From positions 1 to 45,274 of IMG/VR virus record IMGVR_UViG_3300046499_000150: 45,274 nt of DNA, one strand, 5' to 3'. A program made the translations under genes and the position numbers. The stretch is from a virus. Of the stretch, positions 21,693 to 30,057 are shown piece by piece. The notes beneath the pieces are model-generated. The model was given only the letters and a program-made list of their open reading frames with translations, made no database searches and was not told the DNA's origin. Every line of letters begins with the position of its first letter. Position 1 is the stretch's first letter.

Positions 21693-23228
21693 GTGGCCCA
21701 GAATAACTACAAGTTGCGTAAAAACACTATCCACTGGGACTTTGATCAGTCCCGGAACAAGATCCAATTCTTCGGCGGTGGTTTTGCCAATGGCAAGACC
21801 ACTGCTCTTGTCATTAAAGCTTTGAAGCTCTGCGTGGAGTACCCCGGTTCGAACGGGCTTCTTGGTCGCTCGACCTATCCGAAGTTGAACGATACGCTTA
21901 GGAAAGTCTTTTTCCTGTGGTGTCCCCCTGATTGGGTCAAGAAGATGCCGACCCAGGACGACAATACGTGTTATCTGAAGAACGGCACGATTGTGAATTT
22001 CAGGTACATCTCACAGCGAGGTAAGCACACAGTCGATGGATCGACCACGAGCAATTTGCTCTCCGCGACATACGACTGGATTGGTATTGATCAAATCGAA
22101 GACCCTGAGATTGTCCATAAAGATCTTCTTGATCTTATGGGCCGCTTACGTGGGCAAGCGCCCTATCGTCCTGAAGGAGCTGAAGACACTACTATGCCAG
22201 ACTCCGGGCCTCGTTGGCTTATGTTGACGAGCAATCCAACGAGCAACTGGGTGTATAAGGAACTCATCAGACCGTTGCAAATCTACAAGAAGACCGGACG
22301 TAAAGTAGATCAACTTTTGGTTCATCCGATCACGGGAGTGCCAATCATTGACCTCATCGAAGGGGCGACTTACGCGAATAAGGAGAACCTCACAGAGGAC
22401 TTTATTCGCACGCTGGAAGCGTCGTATCGTGGCCAGATGCGTAAAAGATTCCTCGAAGGACAATGGGCAGCCTACGAAGGACTCGTGTACCAGGAGTACG
22501 AAGAGAGTAAACACCTGATCACACGCGCTGATGCGATGGCAATTCTGTTCGAGTTACAGGGGAAATCGTATCGTGTCAGAGCCATCGAAGGATACGACTT
22601 CGGACTCTCTTCTCCTTCGTGTTATCTTTTTGGATTTGTGGATGACTGGGGAAGAGTCGTTGTTCTGGATGGATTCTATGAAAGGAATCTTCACTACACC
22701 AGACAGCCCGATAGAGTTCAACGCATTAGGCACAAATACGCTCATCTTATCGACGTGGATGAGAGCATTAGGGCAGATCCATCGATCTTCCGTCAGAAGG
22801 TTATTGAGAAGCACGTCGATACGGGCACTCCTATCGCACAACTATTATCAGATGCCGGAATGGAATGCAGACCTGCTACGAACGATGTTGTCACAGGAGT
22901 TGCAAAGGTTGGGGCTTACCTCGCGGACCAGCCTTCCCATGAGCACATCCTCACTGGCAAGTCTCCCGGCCCGCTTCTGTATTTTATCGATGATCTGGAC
23001 TATATCACCGATGAGATTACTAACTATTATTGGGATCGTTCTTCGTCGGGCGAACATATTGATAAACCCATTGACCGAGATGACCATGCGATGGATGCAC
23101 TCAAGTATATGCTCTCGCATCAGCCGGAACCGGCTCAGATAGAGATACCGAAATCGAAGATCATCCCGAAATATATGTTCTGGATGGAAACTGATGACGA
23201 CGGACGCAACGCGCGGAGGGCTTTCTGA
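21693..23228 (+). CDS. terL: Terminase large subunit
   Basis: A 511-residue packaging motor with nuclease. The Walker A motif is GGGFANGKTT (residues 28-37), Walker B is IGIDQIED near 130-137, and LMLTSNPTSNW near 177-185 is the coupling motif. The RNase H-like nuclease starts at GYDFGLSS (D302) and ends with DRDDHAMDALKY near 465. Length and order are those of a complete TerL. It starts at a GTG one base after a dispersed-repeat copy (21677-21691), with no Shine-Dalgarno sequence in view; the previous stop is directly before the repeat. The stop overlaps the next ATG (TGATG). Confidence 0.95.
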   Translation: MAQNNYKLRKNTIHWDFDQSRNKIQFFGGGFANGKTTALVIKALKLCVEYPGSNGLLGRSTYPKLNDTLRKVFFLWCPPDWVKKMPTQDDNTCYLKNGTIVNFRYISQRGKHTVDGSTTSNLLSATYDWIGIDQIEDPEIVHKDLLDLMGRLRGQAPYRPEGAEDTTMPDSGPRWLMLTSNPTSNWVYKELIRPLQIYKKTGRKVDQLLVHPITGVPIIDLIEGATYANKENLTEDFIRTLEASYRGQMRKRFLEGQWAAYEGLVYQEYEESKHLITRADAMAILFELQGKSYRVRAIEGYDFGLSSPSCYLFGFVDDWGRVVVLDGFYERNLHYTRQPDRVQRIRHKYAHLIDVDESIRADPSIFRQKVIEKHVDTGTPIAQLLSDAGMECRPATNDVVTGVAKVGAYLADQPSHEHILTGKSPGPLLYFIDDLDYITDEITNYYWDRSSSGEHIDKPIDRDDHAMDALKYMLSHQPEPAQIEIPKSKIIPKYMFWMETDDDGRNARRAF

Positions 23229-23407
23229 TGGGCGCAGGCGTATGGTTCTGGCTGATCTACGTGATCTTCGGAGTGATGGGCCTTCTTGGAATGGGGCCGT
23301 GGTTCGGCAATCGTTGGGGGCCGTATGGGCCTCTTGGTGGATGGGTAATATTATTCCTCCTTGTGGGGCTTTTGGGGCTTCCTGTATTTGGGAACCCTGT
23401 CAAGTAG
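23228..23407 (+). CDS. Small two-pass membrane protein
   Basis: 59 residues starting MGAGVWFWLIYVIFGVMGLL. Two hydrophobic helices (about 5-22 and 38-54) are joined by a Gly/Pro/Trp-rich loop (MGPWFGNRWGPYGPL). The start overlaps the TerL stop by one base (TGATG), and a lipoprotein gene follows, so the three are one translational unit. A holin- or pinholin-like role in lysis is conceivable because no other holin is visible, but it is unproven. Confidence 0.78.
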   Translation: MGAGVWFWLIYVIFGVMGLLGMGPWFGNRWGPYGPLGGWVILFLLVGLLGLPVFGNPVK

Positions 23408-23416
23408 GAGTGTGTT

Positions 23417-23581
23417 ATGAGGATCTCCGCAATCCTCTTACTCGCGCTCTTGTTAAGTGGTTGTATTGATCGTGGGGTGGTTCCTTATACCGCCGCCGAG
23501 GTCGATGCGATCAACGCAAGAACTGAATGCAAGCGGTTGGCTCGAAACTCAGTTGAAATTGCTCGCTGTGACACTCGATAA
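23417..23581 (+). CDS. Small outer-membrane-type lipoprotein
   Basis: 54 residues starting MRISAILLLALLLSGCIDRG: a signal peptide ending in the lipobox LSGC at residues 13-16, so Cys16 should be lipidated. The mature part is only 38 residues with two more cysteines (TECKRL and ARCDTR). AGGAG lies seven bases before the ATG. It might act like the lipoprotein part of a spanin or in superinfection exclusion; its pairing with the two-pass membrane protein fits a lysis pair, but no membrane-anchored spanin partner is evident. Confidence 0.8.
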   Translation: MRISAILLLALLLSGCIDRGVVPYTAAEVDAINARTECKRLARNSVEIARCDTR

Positions 23582-23600
23582 CTCTGTGTGAGACACACAA

Positions 23601-25916
23601 ATGGCTTCTGAATTTGATACCGACATGAATGATGATGACGATCCGTCAGGCGATACGTTTGACGTGAACGACTTCATCGATGGAAAGAAGCCTTCTCGTC
23701 CAAAGGACGAGAAGTCTGTGCCTATATACCAAGTCTACCCGGACTCCAAAATTCCTGTATCAAAGGCATATGGCTCGCTGTGGAGAACGATGATCGACTC
23801 GTCGTTAAAAGCAAATGAGCTTATCCATGAGGCATGGGAGCAATGCTTTTCCTATTACAATAACCATCAGGTCAAGATCCAGGGCAGCTCCAAAGGGACA
23901 TTTGCCCGAGGTGACGTTACCGAGAATATGGTTTACAGTAACATTAACGTTATGCTGCCGGCAGTGTATGGGCGTGACCCGGACATTGCCGTTAATACAA
24001 CCGATAAAGAGGACGAGAAGTTCGCAGAAGGTGCTCGCGCACTTTTGAATGCCCTTTTGAAGGGCAAGAACCTATTGAACTGCAAACCAAAAGTGAAGAA
24101 GGCTGTTGGCGTAGCCCTGATGACGAATTACGGAGTACTCAAGCTCGATTACGTTCTAAAAGCAGATTCTTCGGACTCCGCTTTGGATGAACTCAAGCAA
24201 GTCACTTTGGAGATTGAGCGAGCGAAAAACGCTAAGGCGTTGGAAAACGCTTATGGCAAACTCGCCGCGATTGAGTCGGTTGTGAACGTGTTCGAGGCCG
24301 GTGGACCAAAGTTAAAGAATGTTATGGCCAAGAACTTGATCATCGATCCAATATCGGAGATGCCTGATGGTACAGACGCGGGTTGGATGGCAGAGAGGTG
24401 TTTCATTCCGACAAATTTCCTTAAGTACAAATTCACTAGGAAAGAGGAAGACTCCAAAGACTGCTATTATTACATATTCAAGCCCTCGCACAAAGCAGTA
24501 TTCACCAGCGGGTCGGGCAACACAAAGGACGATGCCTACGGCTTGGTTCTGGAAACTCTTGGGGCGGAGACTTCATTTCAAGAGAACGAGGAAGTCGGCG
24601 GGTACAGGGCTTTGTACTATACTGAGTGTTGGATGGTATGGGACAAAGCCACAAGACGTACCGCGCTCTTTGCCGCGGACGATTGGACGTATCCGCTTTG
24701 GGTATGGGACAACTATACAAAAACCACAAGATTTTTCCCATACTTTATCATTGGGTTTGGTCTATCCACAGGACAAACCACAACGGTTGGAGAGGTTTCG
24801 TATTACCTCGACCAACAGGACGAAATCAATCAGATTAATCGACAGGTGAGCCGGATACGCAACTCGATCTTTAACTTTTTCTTCTACAACTCACATAAGT
24901 TGTCTCAGGCCGACGCCGAACTACTCATGCAGGCTATCAAACGTGGGTTTGTCGATGAACAGGCAGTGGTCGGGGTCAAAGTCCCAGAGGGTTCGAAGAT
25001 TGGGGATGTCTTCGAGGCTCTCGTTCCGCCGAGTCTTAACTATGAAGCCCTCTTTAATAAAGAACCCACCATCAACGCAATCAATCGAATCTCTAATACA
25101 TCAGACGCAATTAGAGGTGTCCAATTTAAGACTAATACAAATGAAGCTAGCGTACAGTCTTATCAAGACGCGGCTCGAATGGCTGTGGGAGCAAAGATCG
25201 AGGTCGTCGAAGACGTGTTGAGTGATTTGTGCAAGGCATTGTTAGAGCAGTGTGTTCAGAATATGAGCAAACAAGAGGTCGAGTCGCTTATCGGTAAGAA
25301 ATTGTCTGATGGTTGGGAAAATATGTCCCTTGACGAGTACAATAGGAAATTCGCTTTGGAGCTGGTCCCTGGAACCAGCGAGAAGCCCAATTCTGTGTTC
25401 AAAAAGAAAGAGGCTATTCAAGTCGCCCAAGCCATTGGCCAATTCGCTAGTGCGGCGCCTATGACTTCCATGAAAGTTGCGCTTCGCGTGCTCGAACAAG
25501 CCTTTACGGAGGTTGTCATCAAGCCCGAGGATTGGGACTTGATGGAAAAGGAAATGGAAATGAATATGATGCGGGGGAACTCCTCTGGAGTTGCCGCTCC
25601 CCCGCAACCCGGTCAGAACCAACCACCTCCTGGGGTCTCTCCTCCGCTGCCCGGAGGGGCTCCAGGCGGAGGACCTCCCTCAGCCGGAGGCCCTCCACCA
25701 CCCGGAGTGGGGCCTCCTTCTCCGGGTGGCATCCCGCCCGAGTTGGCGAACTTGCCGCCAGAAGTTAAGGCCCAGGTTGAGCAAATGCACGCTCAAGGGG
25801 CACCGCCTGAAGCAATTGCTCAAATGCTCAAGCAGGCCGTTGCCCGGAATGGAGGTGGCGCACCTGCCCCTAGCCAACCACCTGGGGGCGCACCTCCCCG
25901 ACCAACAATGCAGTAG
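23601..25916 (+). CDS. Portal protein
   Basis: A 771-residue protein. The acidic N-terminus leads into a body typical of podoviral portals: WEQCFSYYNNHQV near 75, NMVYSNINVMLPAVYGRDPD near 112-131, FFPYFIIGFGLSTG near 385, a stalk helix region (QDEINQINRQVSRIRNS near 415), and EASVQSYQDAARMAV near 515. The last 110 residues are a Pro/Gly-rich repeat tail (PPGVSPPLPGG and the like), unusual for a portal. It lies between terminase and scaffold as expected. The ATG is one base after a dispersed repeat (23585-23599) without a Shine-Dalgarno sequence. A perfect 10-bp hairpin lies at 23692-23714. Confidence 0.9.
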   Translation: MASEFDTDMNDDDDPSGDTFDVNDFIDGKKPSRPKDEKSVPIYQVYPDSKIPVSKAYGSLWRTMIDSSLKANELIHEAWEQCFSYYNNHQVKIQGSSKGTFARGDVTENMVYSNINVMLPAVYGRDPDIAVNTTDKEDEKFAEGARALLNALLKGKNLLNCKPKVKKAVGVALMTNYGVLKLDYVLKADSSDSALDELKQVTLEIERAKNAKALENAYGKLAAIESVVNVFEAGGPKLKNVMAKNLIIDPISEMPDGTDAGWMAERCFIPTNFLKYKFTRKEEDSKDCYYYIFKPSHKAVFTSGSGNTKDDAYGLVLETLGAETSFQENEEVGGYRALYYTECWMVWDKATRRTALFAADDWTYPLWVWDNYTKTTRFFPYFIIGFGLSTGQTTTVGEVSYYLDQQDEINQINRQVSRIRNSIFNFFFYNSHKLSQADAELLMQAIKRGFVDEQAVVGVKVPEGSKIGDVFEALVPPSLNYEALFNKEPTINAINRISNTSDAIRGVQFKTNTNEASVQSYQDAARMAVGAKIEVVEDVLSDLCKALLEQCVQNMSKQEVESLIGKKLSDGWENMSLDEYNRKFALELVPGTSEKPNSVFKKKEAIQVAQAIGQFASAAPMTSMKVALRVLEQAFTEVVIKPEDWDLMEKEMEMNMMRGNSSGVAAPPQPGQNQPPPGVSPPLPGGAPGGGPPSAGGPPPPGVGPPSPGGIPPELANLPPEVKAQVEQMHAQGAPPEAIAQMLKQAVARNGGGAPAPSQPPGGAPPRPTMQ
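23692..23714 (+). repeat. Perfect 10-bp hairpin inside the portal gene
   Basis: CTTCTCGTCC (23692-23701), loop AAA, then the exact reverse complement (23705-23714). It is coding (SRPKDEK region). It is one of a series of perfect short-loop hairpins inside genes. Confidence 0.75.
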
Positions 25917-25942
25917 TTGTGTGAGACACACAGGAGATTAAA

Positions 25943-27115
25943 ATGGCGGGCCTCGACGGTAACGACTCTGTTGGAATGGAAGTTATTAAGGACTCGCTGA
26001 ACCTGACTGACCAAGATTTGGCCCCGGAGACACCGGAGCTAGATTGGGGCGACGAAGGAGCTGACCCTTCGGGTCAGCAAGAGTTTGAGTCCGAGCCCTC
26101 TCCCGAGCCGGCACAACGTGAGCAATCGTATCAAGAGCCTACGTATCGAGAACCTGGGAGCCGGGAGGCTCCCTCTCGTGATCCTCTTAAACAGAATACG
26201 CTTAAGTTTGACCCACGGGCGACCTTTCGCCAGGATCAAAAGGGAAATCTCATTGATACTCGAACTGGTGAACTCATCGCCAGATCGGGTAGTGAAGCTC
26301 GTATTTACCAACGAGTTCACAAACAGGCGAGCGATTACATCCGAGCGGCGACCGGGAACATCCAAAACCAGATGCAGGGCGAGCGTCAGAAGCTCAATCG
26401 TGCAGTGGAAATCGGGCTTGGATTTGAGAAGGAACTTAGCGACCTCAAATCCTATGTCGGTCAGATTAATGCATATGAGTTGCCCCGCGAGGGGTTACTT
26501 GAAGCGGCACAATACTATAAACAGGCTCAAACCGACCCGGTAGGAGTGCTGAAAAATCTCCTAACACGTGCGGCGCTAGCCGGTGTGGACATTAGTCAAT
26601 TGGGGATGGACCCTAAAGGTATCGATCCTCAGGCGCTCGTAGAGCAGATCCGGCGGGAAATTCAAGCCGGCATCGCTCCGGTCGCCCAATTCACCAATCA
26701 GCAAGTCCAGGAACGTCAGAACCAGCAGGTCGAGTCCCAATACCTCCAGCAAGCGGAGAGACAGGTTAACGACTTCTTTGGAAAGACGAGGGAGGCTATA
26801 CCCTTCACTCATATCTTCCATGCAGTCTTACAGCAACCCCAGTTTCAGCATATGTCACTGGGAGAAATATGGGACAAGATCCAGCTTCACCTGATGCGAA
26901 ACGGGGTAAATCCTAGCCAGCCCCCATCTCGCAGTCAGAGACAGCGACTAAGTGGCACCCGTGGAGGGCAAGCGCCCTCCAGGAGTCTGCCGAATGGGCA
27001 GGGTATGGCCCCATCCGGTGGTGACATGAGTGGGAGAGGTAATACAGGCCCTGCCCACCCAAGCATGTCATACGACGCAATCATACGAGAAGTCCTCGGC
27101 ACAGCCCGCAGGTAA
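25943..27115 (+). CDS. Capsid scaffolding protein
   Basis: A 390-residue protein starting MAGLDGNDSVGMEVIK, with GGAG after a repeat copy (25918-25932). The acidic, proline-rich N-terminal 90 residues (EFESEPSPEPAQREQSYQ) are followed by long glutamine/arginine-rich helices (QNQMQGERQKLNRAVE, then EAAQYYKQAQTDP, then VQERQNQQVESQYLQQAERQ) and a small C-terminal domain. This composition and its place between portal and capsid identify a scaffold. Coding hairpins lie at 26060-26078, 26156-26173 and 26962-26981. Confidence 0.82.
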   Translation: MAGLDGNDSVGMEVIKDSLNLTDQDLAPETPELDWGDEGADPSGQQEFESEPSPEPAQREQSYQEPTYREPGSREAPSRDPLKQNTLKFDPRATFRQDQKGNLIDTRTGELIARSGSEARIYQRVHKQASDYIRAATGNIQNQMQGERQKLNRAVEIGLGFEKELSDLKSYVGQINAYELPREGLLEAAQYYKQAQTDPVGVLKNLLTRAALAGVDISQLGMDPKGIDPQALVEQIRREIQAGIAPVAQFTNQQVQERQNQQVESQYLQQAERQVNDFFGKTREAIPFTHIFHAVLQQPQFQHMSLGEIWDKIQLHLMRNGVNPSQPPSRSQRQRLSGTRGGQAPSRSLPNGQGMAPSGGDMSGRGNTGPAHPSMSYDAIIREVLGTARR

Positions 27116-27132
27116 CTTGTGTGAGTCACACA

Positions 27133-27147
27133 GAAACCGGAGGTTTC
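27133..27147 (+). promoter_or_regulatory. Shine-Dalgarno hairpin of the capsid gene
   Basis: Arms GAAACC and GGTTTC around the loop GGA, ending two bases before the ATG at 27149 and directly after a repeat copy (27118-27132). The loop is the core of the ribosome-binding site. Three other late genes have the same design with different arms. Confidence 0.75.
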
Positions 27148-27148
27148 T

Positions 27149-28117
27149 ATGGTTCTCGATACAATTATCCACTCAATGCTTGACAGGTCGCGGGCCAAGT
27201 TGATTATGGCCTCGGCGATCTCTGGCACGGTCAGTGCCTATCTGCACGCCAAAAAGCGTGTGGTCACGGAAGACGGCGGCCCGCAAATCACCAATCCGTT
27301 GATCACGGGACTCAATCCTAATGTTCAGTCGATGCAGTACTACGATACTGTGTCGATTGATCAGACCAACGAGTTCTCGACTGTGGAATACTATATGTCC
27401 CGCGTCGTGGGCTCGCTCATCATCTCCGATCAGGAAGAGGATGAAAATCAGGGCCGTGCTGAGATTTTCAAGATCCTCAAGGGAAAGATCCAGGCCCTCG
27501 ATGAGTCAATCAAACGGAAGTTCGCCCAATATCACACATCGGTTGGTACTGGGTCTGATCCTAATGGCCTCGGCAATATTATTCCTGCTGACCCTACTGT
27601 GGGCTCCGTAGGTGGGATCAACCTGGCCAATGAGTCGCAGTGGAGGAGTTCGAGCTATGATTTCAACGGCACGCTTTCGCCGGAGAACATCGAAGAAGCC
27701 TTTGATGACATCATCGAGCTTGACCTCAACCGATCTACGGATGGGCAATCTTCTCCGCGACCCACGGTTATCTTCGCCGGTCGCAACATCTACCGAATGC
27801 ACAAGGCTGCGGCGCGAGACAAGCAGCAAATTCAGCTCAAGGATTCCGGCACAGGTCGAAAGCTTGTCAACCTCGGGATCAGTGGAACGACCCATAACGG
27901 CGTTCCGCTACTCTTTGATGAAAAACTGGCGTCGAACGATGCCTACTTCATAAATGAGGAGTATCTCACTCTTCACGTTCTGCGTGGAGCGAACATGAAG
28001 ATCAAGAAGCTCTCCTCTCCCTGGAACATGGATGCCACTGGCCGTCGCGTCGTCTGGGAAGGTCAACTCTGTACGTGGAGGCAATACCGCACCCACGCAT
28101 ACCTCACAAACACCTAG
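27149..28117 (+). CDS. Major capsid protein
   Basis: A 322-residue protein starting MVLDTIIHSMLDRSRA. The features fit phage major capsid proteins of the HK97-fold type: YYDTVSIDQTNEFSTVEY near 67-84, a charged EEDENQGRAEIF helix, GGINLANESQWRS near 155, PTVIFAGRNIYR near 210, and a final YFINEEYLTLHV. It follows the scaffold and is the best-equipped late gene for translation (repeat plus Shine-Dalgarno hairpin). Its stop TAG lies in the left arm of a 10-bp hairpin (28112-28134). Confidence 0.88.
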   Translation: MVLDTIIHSMLDRSRAKLIMASAISGTVSAYLHAKKRVVTEDGGPQITNPLITGLNPNVQSMQYYDTVSIDQTNEFSTVEYYMSRVVGSLIISDQEEDENQGRAEIFKILKGKIQALDESIKRKFAQYHTSVGTGSDPNGLGNIIPADPTVGSVGGINLANESQWRSSSYDFNGTLSPENIEEAFDDIIELDLNRSTDGQSSPRPTVIFAGRNIYRMHKAAARDKQQIQLKDSGTGRKLVNLGISGTTHNGVPLLFDEKLASNDAYFINEEYLTLHVLRGANMKIKKLSSPWNMDATGRRVVWEGQLCTWRQYRTHAYLTNT

Positions 28118-28169
28118 TCGCTTTGCGACTAGGTATTGTGTGTAACACACGAAAAATCGGAGATTTTTC
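28112..28169 (+). repeat. Three-hairpin junction: stop hairpin, dispersed repeat, Shine-Dalgarno hairpin
   Basis: In order: ACCTAGTCGC/GCGACTAGGT with loop TTT (28112-28134, containing the capsid stop), the repeat copy with centre TAA (28137-28151), and GAAAAATC/GATTTTTC with loop GGA (28151-28169), which ends against the ATG at 28170. Nearly every base of the junction is paired. Confidence 0.8.
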
Positions 28170-28586
28170 ATGGCTGTTTCGGGTATCCTCAATGGTTCGA
28201 GGCTCGCTTACGTTGTGGTCAAGCAGGAGGGCTCGGTCAAACGGGAGAAGCACTTTTGGACCAAAGACGGTATCAAGAAGAAGCTGGTAGACGAGGATGC
28301 CGGATATTTGGTCTACTTTCCACGTGGACATGCCGTCCGTATCAAATCTCTGGCGATGCTTCGTCACTACCAGCTCCACAAGGAGCCGAAGATCATCCAA
28401 CTTGAAGGTCTGAACGATCCGAATAGTCCACTGGGTAAGATGTTCATGTCCCAGGACCAAGCCCTCCGACAGGCGAGCTATCACGAACTCGAGCAAATGG
28501 TGATCAACCTTGCCGAGTCTCGTGGCAAAATCGAAGTGAACGACTATGTCCCACGCGATCTGGATGAGGACGAGCGAGCGGCTTAG
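28170..28586 (+). CDS. Head-associated hypothetical protein
   Basis: A 138-residue protein starting MAVSGILNGSRLAYVV. The N-terminal half is strand-rich (EKHFWTKDGIKKKLVDEDAGYLVYFPRG), and the C-terminal half is helical and acidic. Its place between two capsid-type proteins suggests a head decoration, completion or assembly factor. No family is recognised. Confidence 0.75.
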   Translation: MAVSGILNGSRLAYVVVKQEGSVKREKHFWTKDGIKKKLVDEDAGYLVYFPRGHAVRIKSLAMLRHYQLHKEPKIIQLEGLNDPNSPLGKMFMSQDQALRQASYHELEQMVINLAESRGKIEVNDYVPRDLDEDERAA

Positions 28587-28613
28587 TCCTCCTAACTCAT
28601 AGGAGAGATTTCT

Positions 28614-29285
28614 ATGCTTCGTGATCGACAAGGCTTCATGCAAGGAGTGAACACGTATGTGCCCGGTATGCAGTTCAGTACTGCTCTTAATGTTGCTGAA
28701 GGTAGCGTGTTCTCTCTGGGCCGACCATTGGCCGCCGGGACGCCGACGACTATCAATATTCCGGCCAATGCGAGCGGGTATCTCTCCGCTCCGCTGGAAC
28801 TTACTGACACCCCGTATGGTAGGAACCTTGTCTTGGCAGTGACTACCGCCCTTACCGGGTCTACTTCCGTCCGTATCTTCGGTGAAGATTACCTCGGCCA
28901 GCCTATGGTCGAGGATATCGTCGTCGCTGGTGGTGCGATGAAGAAAGCGTTCTACCGTATCCTTGGCGCACGCGGTATGCCGGGACACACGACCGCCGTA
29001 GCGGCGGTCACTGTACAGCGTGGGGCAAATCTTGGTTTGCCGTACAAGGGCTCCATCGAATGGGCCAAAGAAGCAAATGTCTTTATCGACCTGGCTTTTG
29101 CGAAGATCGTCGCGGCGGACTTGACCGATCCGGCAACTGCCACTACGGGCGACACTCGTGGGCAGTACATCCCCACGGCGGCGCCAGACGGTGTGAAGGA
29201 GTTCATCATCTGTATGCGAGCCGATGGTGCTGTGAACGCCAACAACAACGGTGGGCTTCACGGGATCAAGCAGTTCAACGCGTAA
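28614..29285 (+). CDS. Probable capsid decoration or minor head protein
   Basis: A 223-residue beta-rich protein starting MLRDRQGFMQGVNTYV. Strand and turn patterns (GTPTTINIPANASGYLSAP, then TALTGSTSVRIFGEDYLGQP) and a lack of charged helices suggest a surface beta-sandwich. GGAG precedes the ATG. It follows the capsid and the 138-residue gene and comes just before the tail adaptor, the place of decoration or minor capsid proteins. The assignment is from context. Confidence 0.65.
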   Translation: MLRDRQGFMQGVNTYVPGMQFSTALNVAEGSVFSLGRPLAAGTPTTINIPANASGYLSAPLELTDTPYGRNLVLAVTTALTGSTSVRIFGEDYLGQPMVEDIVVAGGAMKKAFYRILGARGMPGHTTAVAAVTVQRGANLGLPYKGSIEWAKEANVFIDLAFAKIVAADLTDPATATTGDTRGQYIPTAAPDGVKEFIICMRADGAVNANNNGGLHGIKQFNA

Positions 29286-29337
29286 CGAAATCGCGTCGCG
29301 ATTTCGTGTGTGACACACAAGCGAAACGGAGTTTCGC
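29285..29337 (+). repeat. Three-hairpin junction before the tail adaptor gene
   Basis: ACGAAATCGC/GCGATTTCGT with loop GTC (29285-29307, starting on the last base of the stop TAA), a repeat copy with centre TGA (29305-29319), and GCGAAAC/GTTTCGC with loop GGA (29321-29337) ending against the ATG at 29338. It has the same plan as 28112-28169 with unrelated arm sequences. Confidence 0.8.
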
Positions 29338-30042
29338 ATGGCCAAGACGATTCGAGAGATTGTGACCGACGCTCAAGAGTCGCTTGGGGATGTACCGGGT
29401 GCAGGCGTGCAGACATACGCGGACGACCGTATGTTTCGCGACTGCATCCGGGCATTCAACGTGTTCCACAAGAAATTCCCGTGGGATCAGTTCATAAGTT
29501 GGTCTCTCGTAGAACTCGATGGAATATCTGGAAAGATCAAAGATCCAGTGTTCCAGCACCTAAAGGACTTCGACGATATCTTCTCAGTTTTCCCTGAGAA
29601 CTCCAACTTCGAAATCCCGATCTTAGATCGACGACGCAATCCTAACTCGCTTCGTGGAACGAGTGCTATGTTCTGGACGGCGTTACCCACAATCGATCCC
29701 GATTATCAGTGGAAGCGTGTCCAGATCATTCCTCCGACTACCACAGGCAAAGTTGTCATTTGCTGGAGACACTATCCCAGAGACTTTAGCGCGGCCGGTA
29801 TTCAAACCCCGTGGGACTGGGATGATGTGATGGACCTCGATGAGGACATGCTTATCCATGCGGTTTCATGGCTAACGCTCTCTGGTGATGATATCAATGC
29901 CGGCGCAGCCACGGATCAGCAAAATCTTGCAGATGATAGGTTCCAGGAAATCACTGCTGGCCTAGCACGCAGGAAGATTACCCCGAACAAAACGGGTGGC
30001 GGAGTTCCATATAACTGGTATCCGACAAGTCCAAACCCCTAG
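29338..30042 (+). CDS. Head-to-tail adaptor (short-tail tubular protein A type)
   Basis: A 234-residue protein starting MAKTIREIVTDAQESLG. This N-terminal helix, the FRDCIRAFNVFHKKFPWDQF segment, a beta-rich middle (YQWKRVQIIPPTTTGKVVI) and a helical end (DEDMLIHAVSWLTLS) fit the adaptor ring of short-tailed phages that sits under the portal. The tail nozzle gene follows directly, as in T7-like gene orders. Confidence comes from size, order and pattern. Confidence 0.72.
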   Translation: MAKTIREIVTDAQESLGDVPGAGVQTYADDRMFRDCIRAFNVFHKKFPWDQFISWSLVELDGISGKIKDPVFQHLKDFDDIFSVFPENSNFEIPILDRRRNPNSLRGTSAMFWTALPTIDPDYQWKRVQIIPPTTTGKVVICWRHYPRDFSAAGIQTPWDWDDVMDLDEDMLIHAVSWLTLSGDDINAGAATDQQNLADDRFQEITAGLARRKITPNKTGGGVPYNWYPTSPNP

Positions 30043-30057
30043 GTTTGGAGTCTGCCC

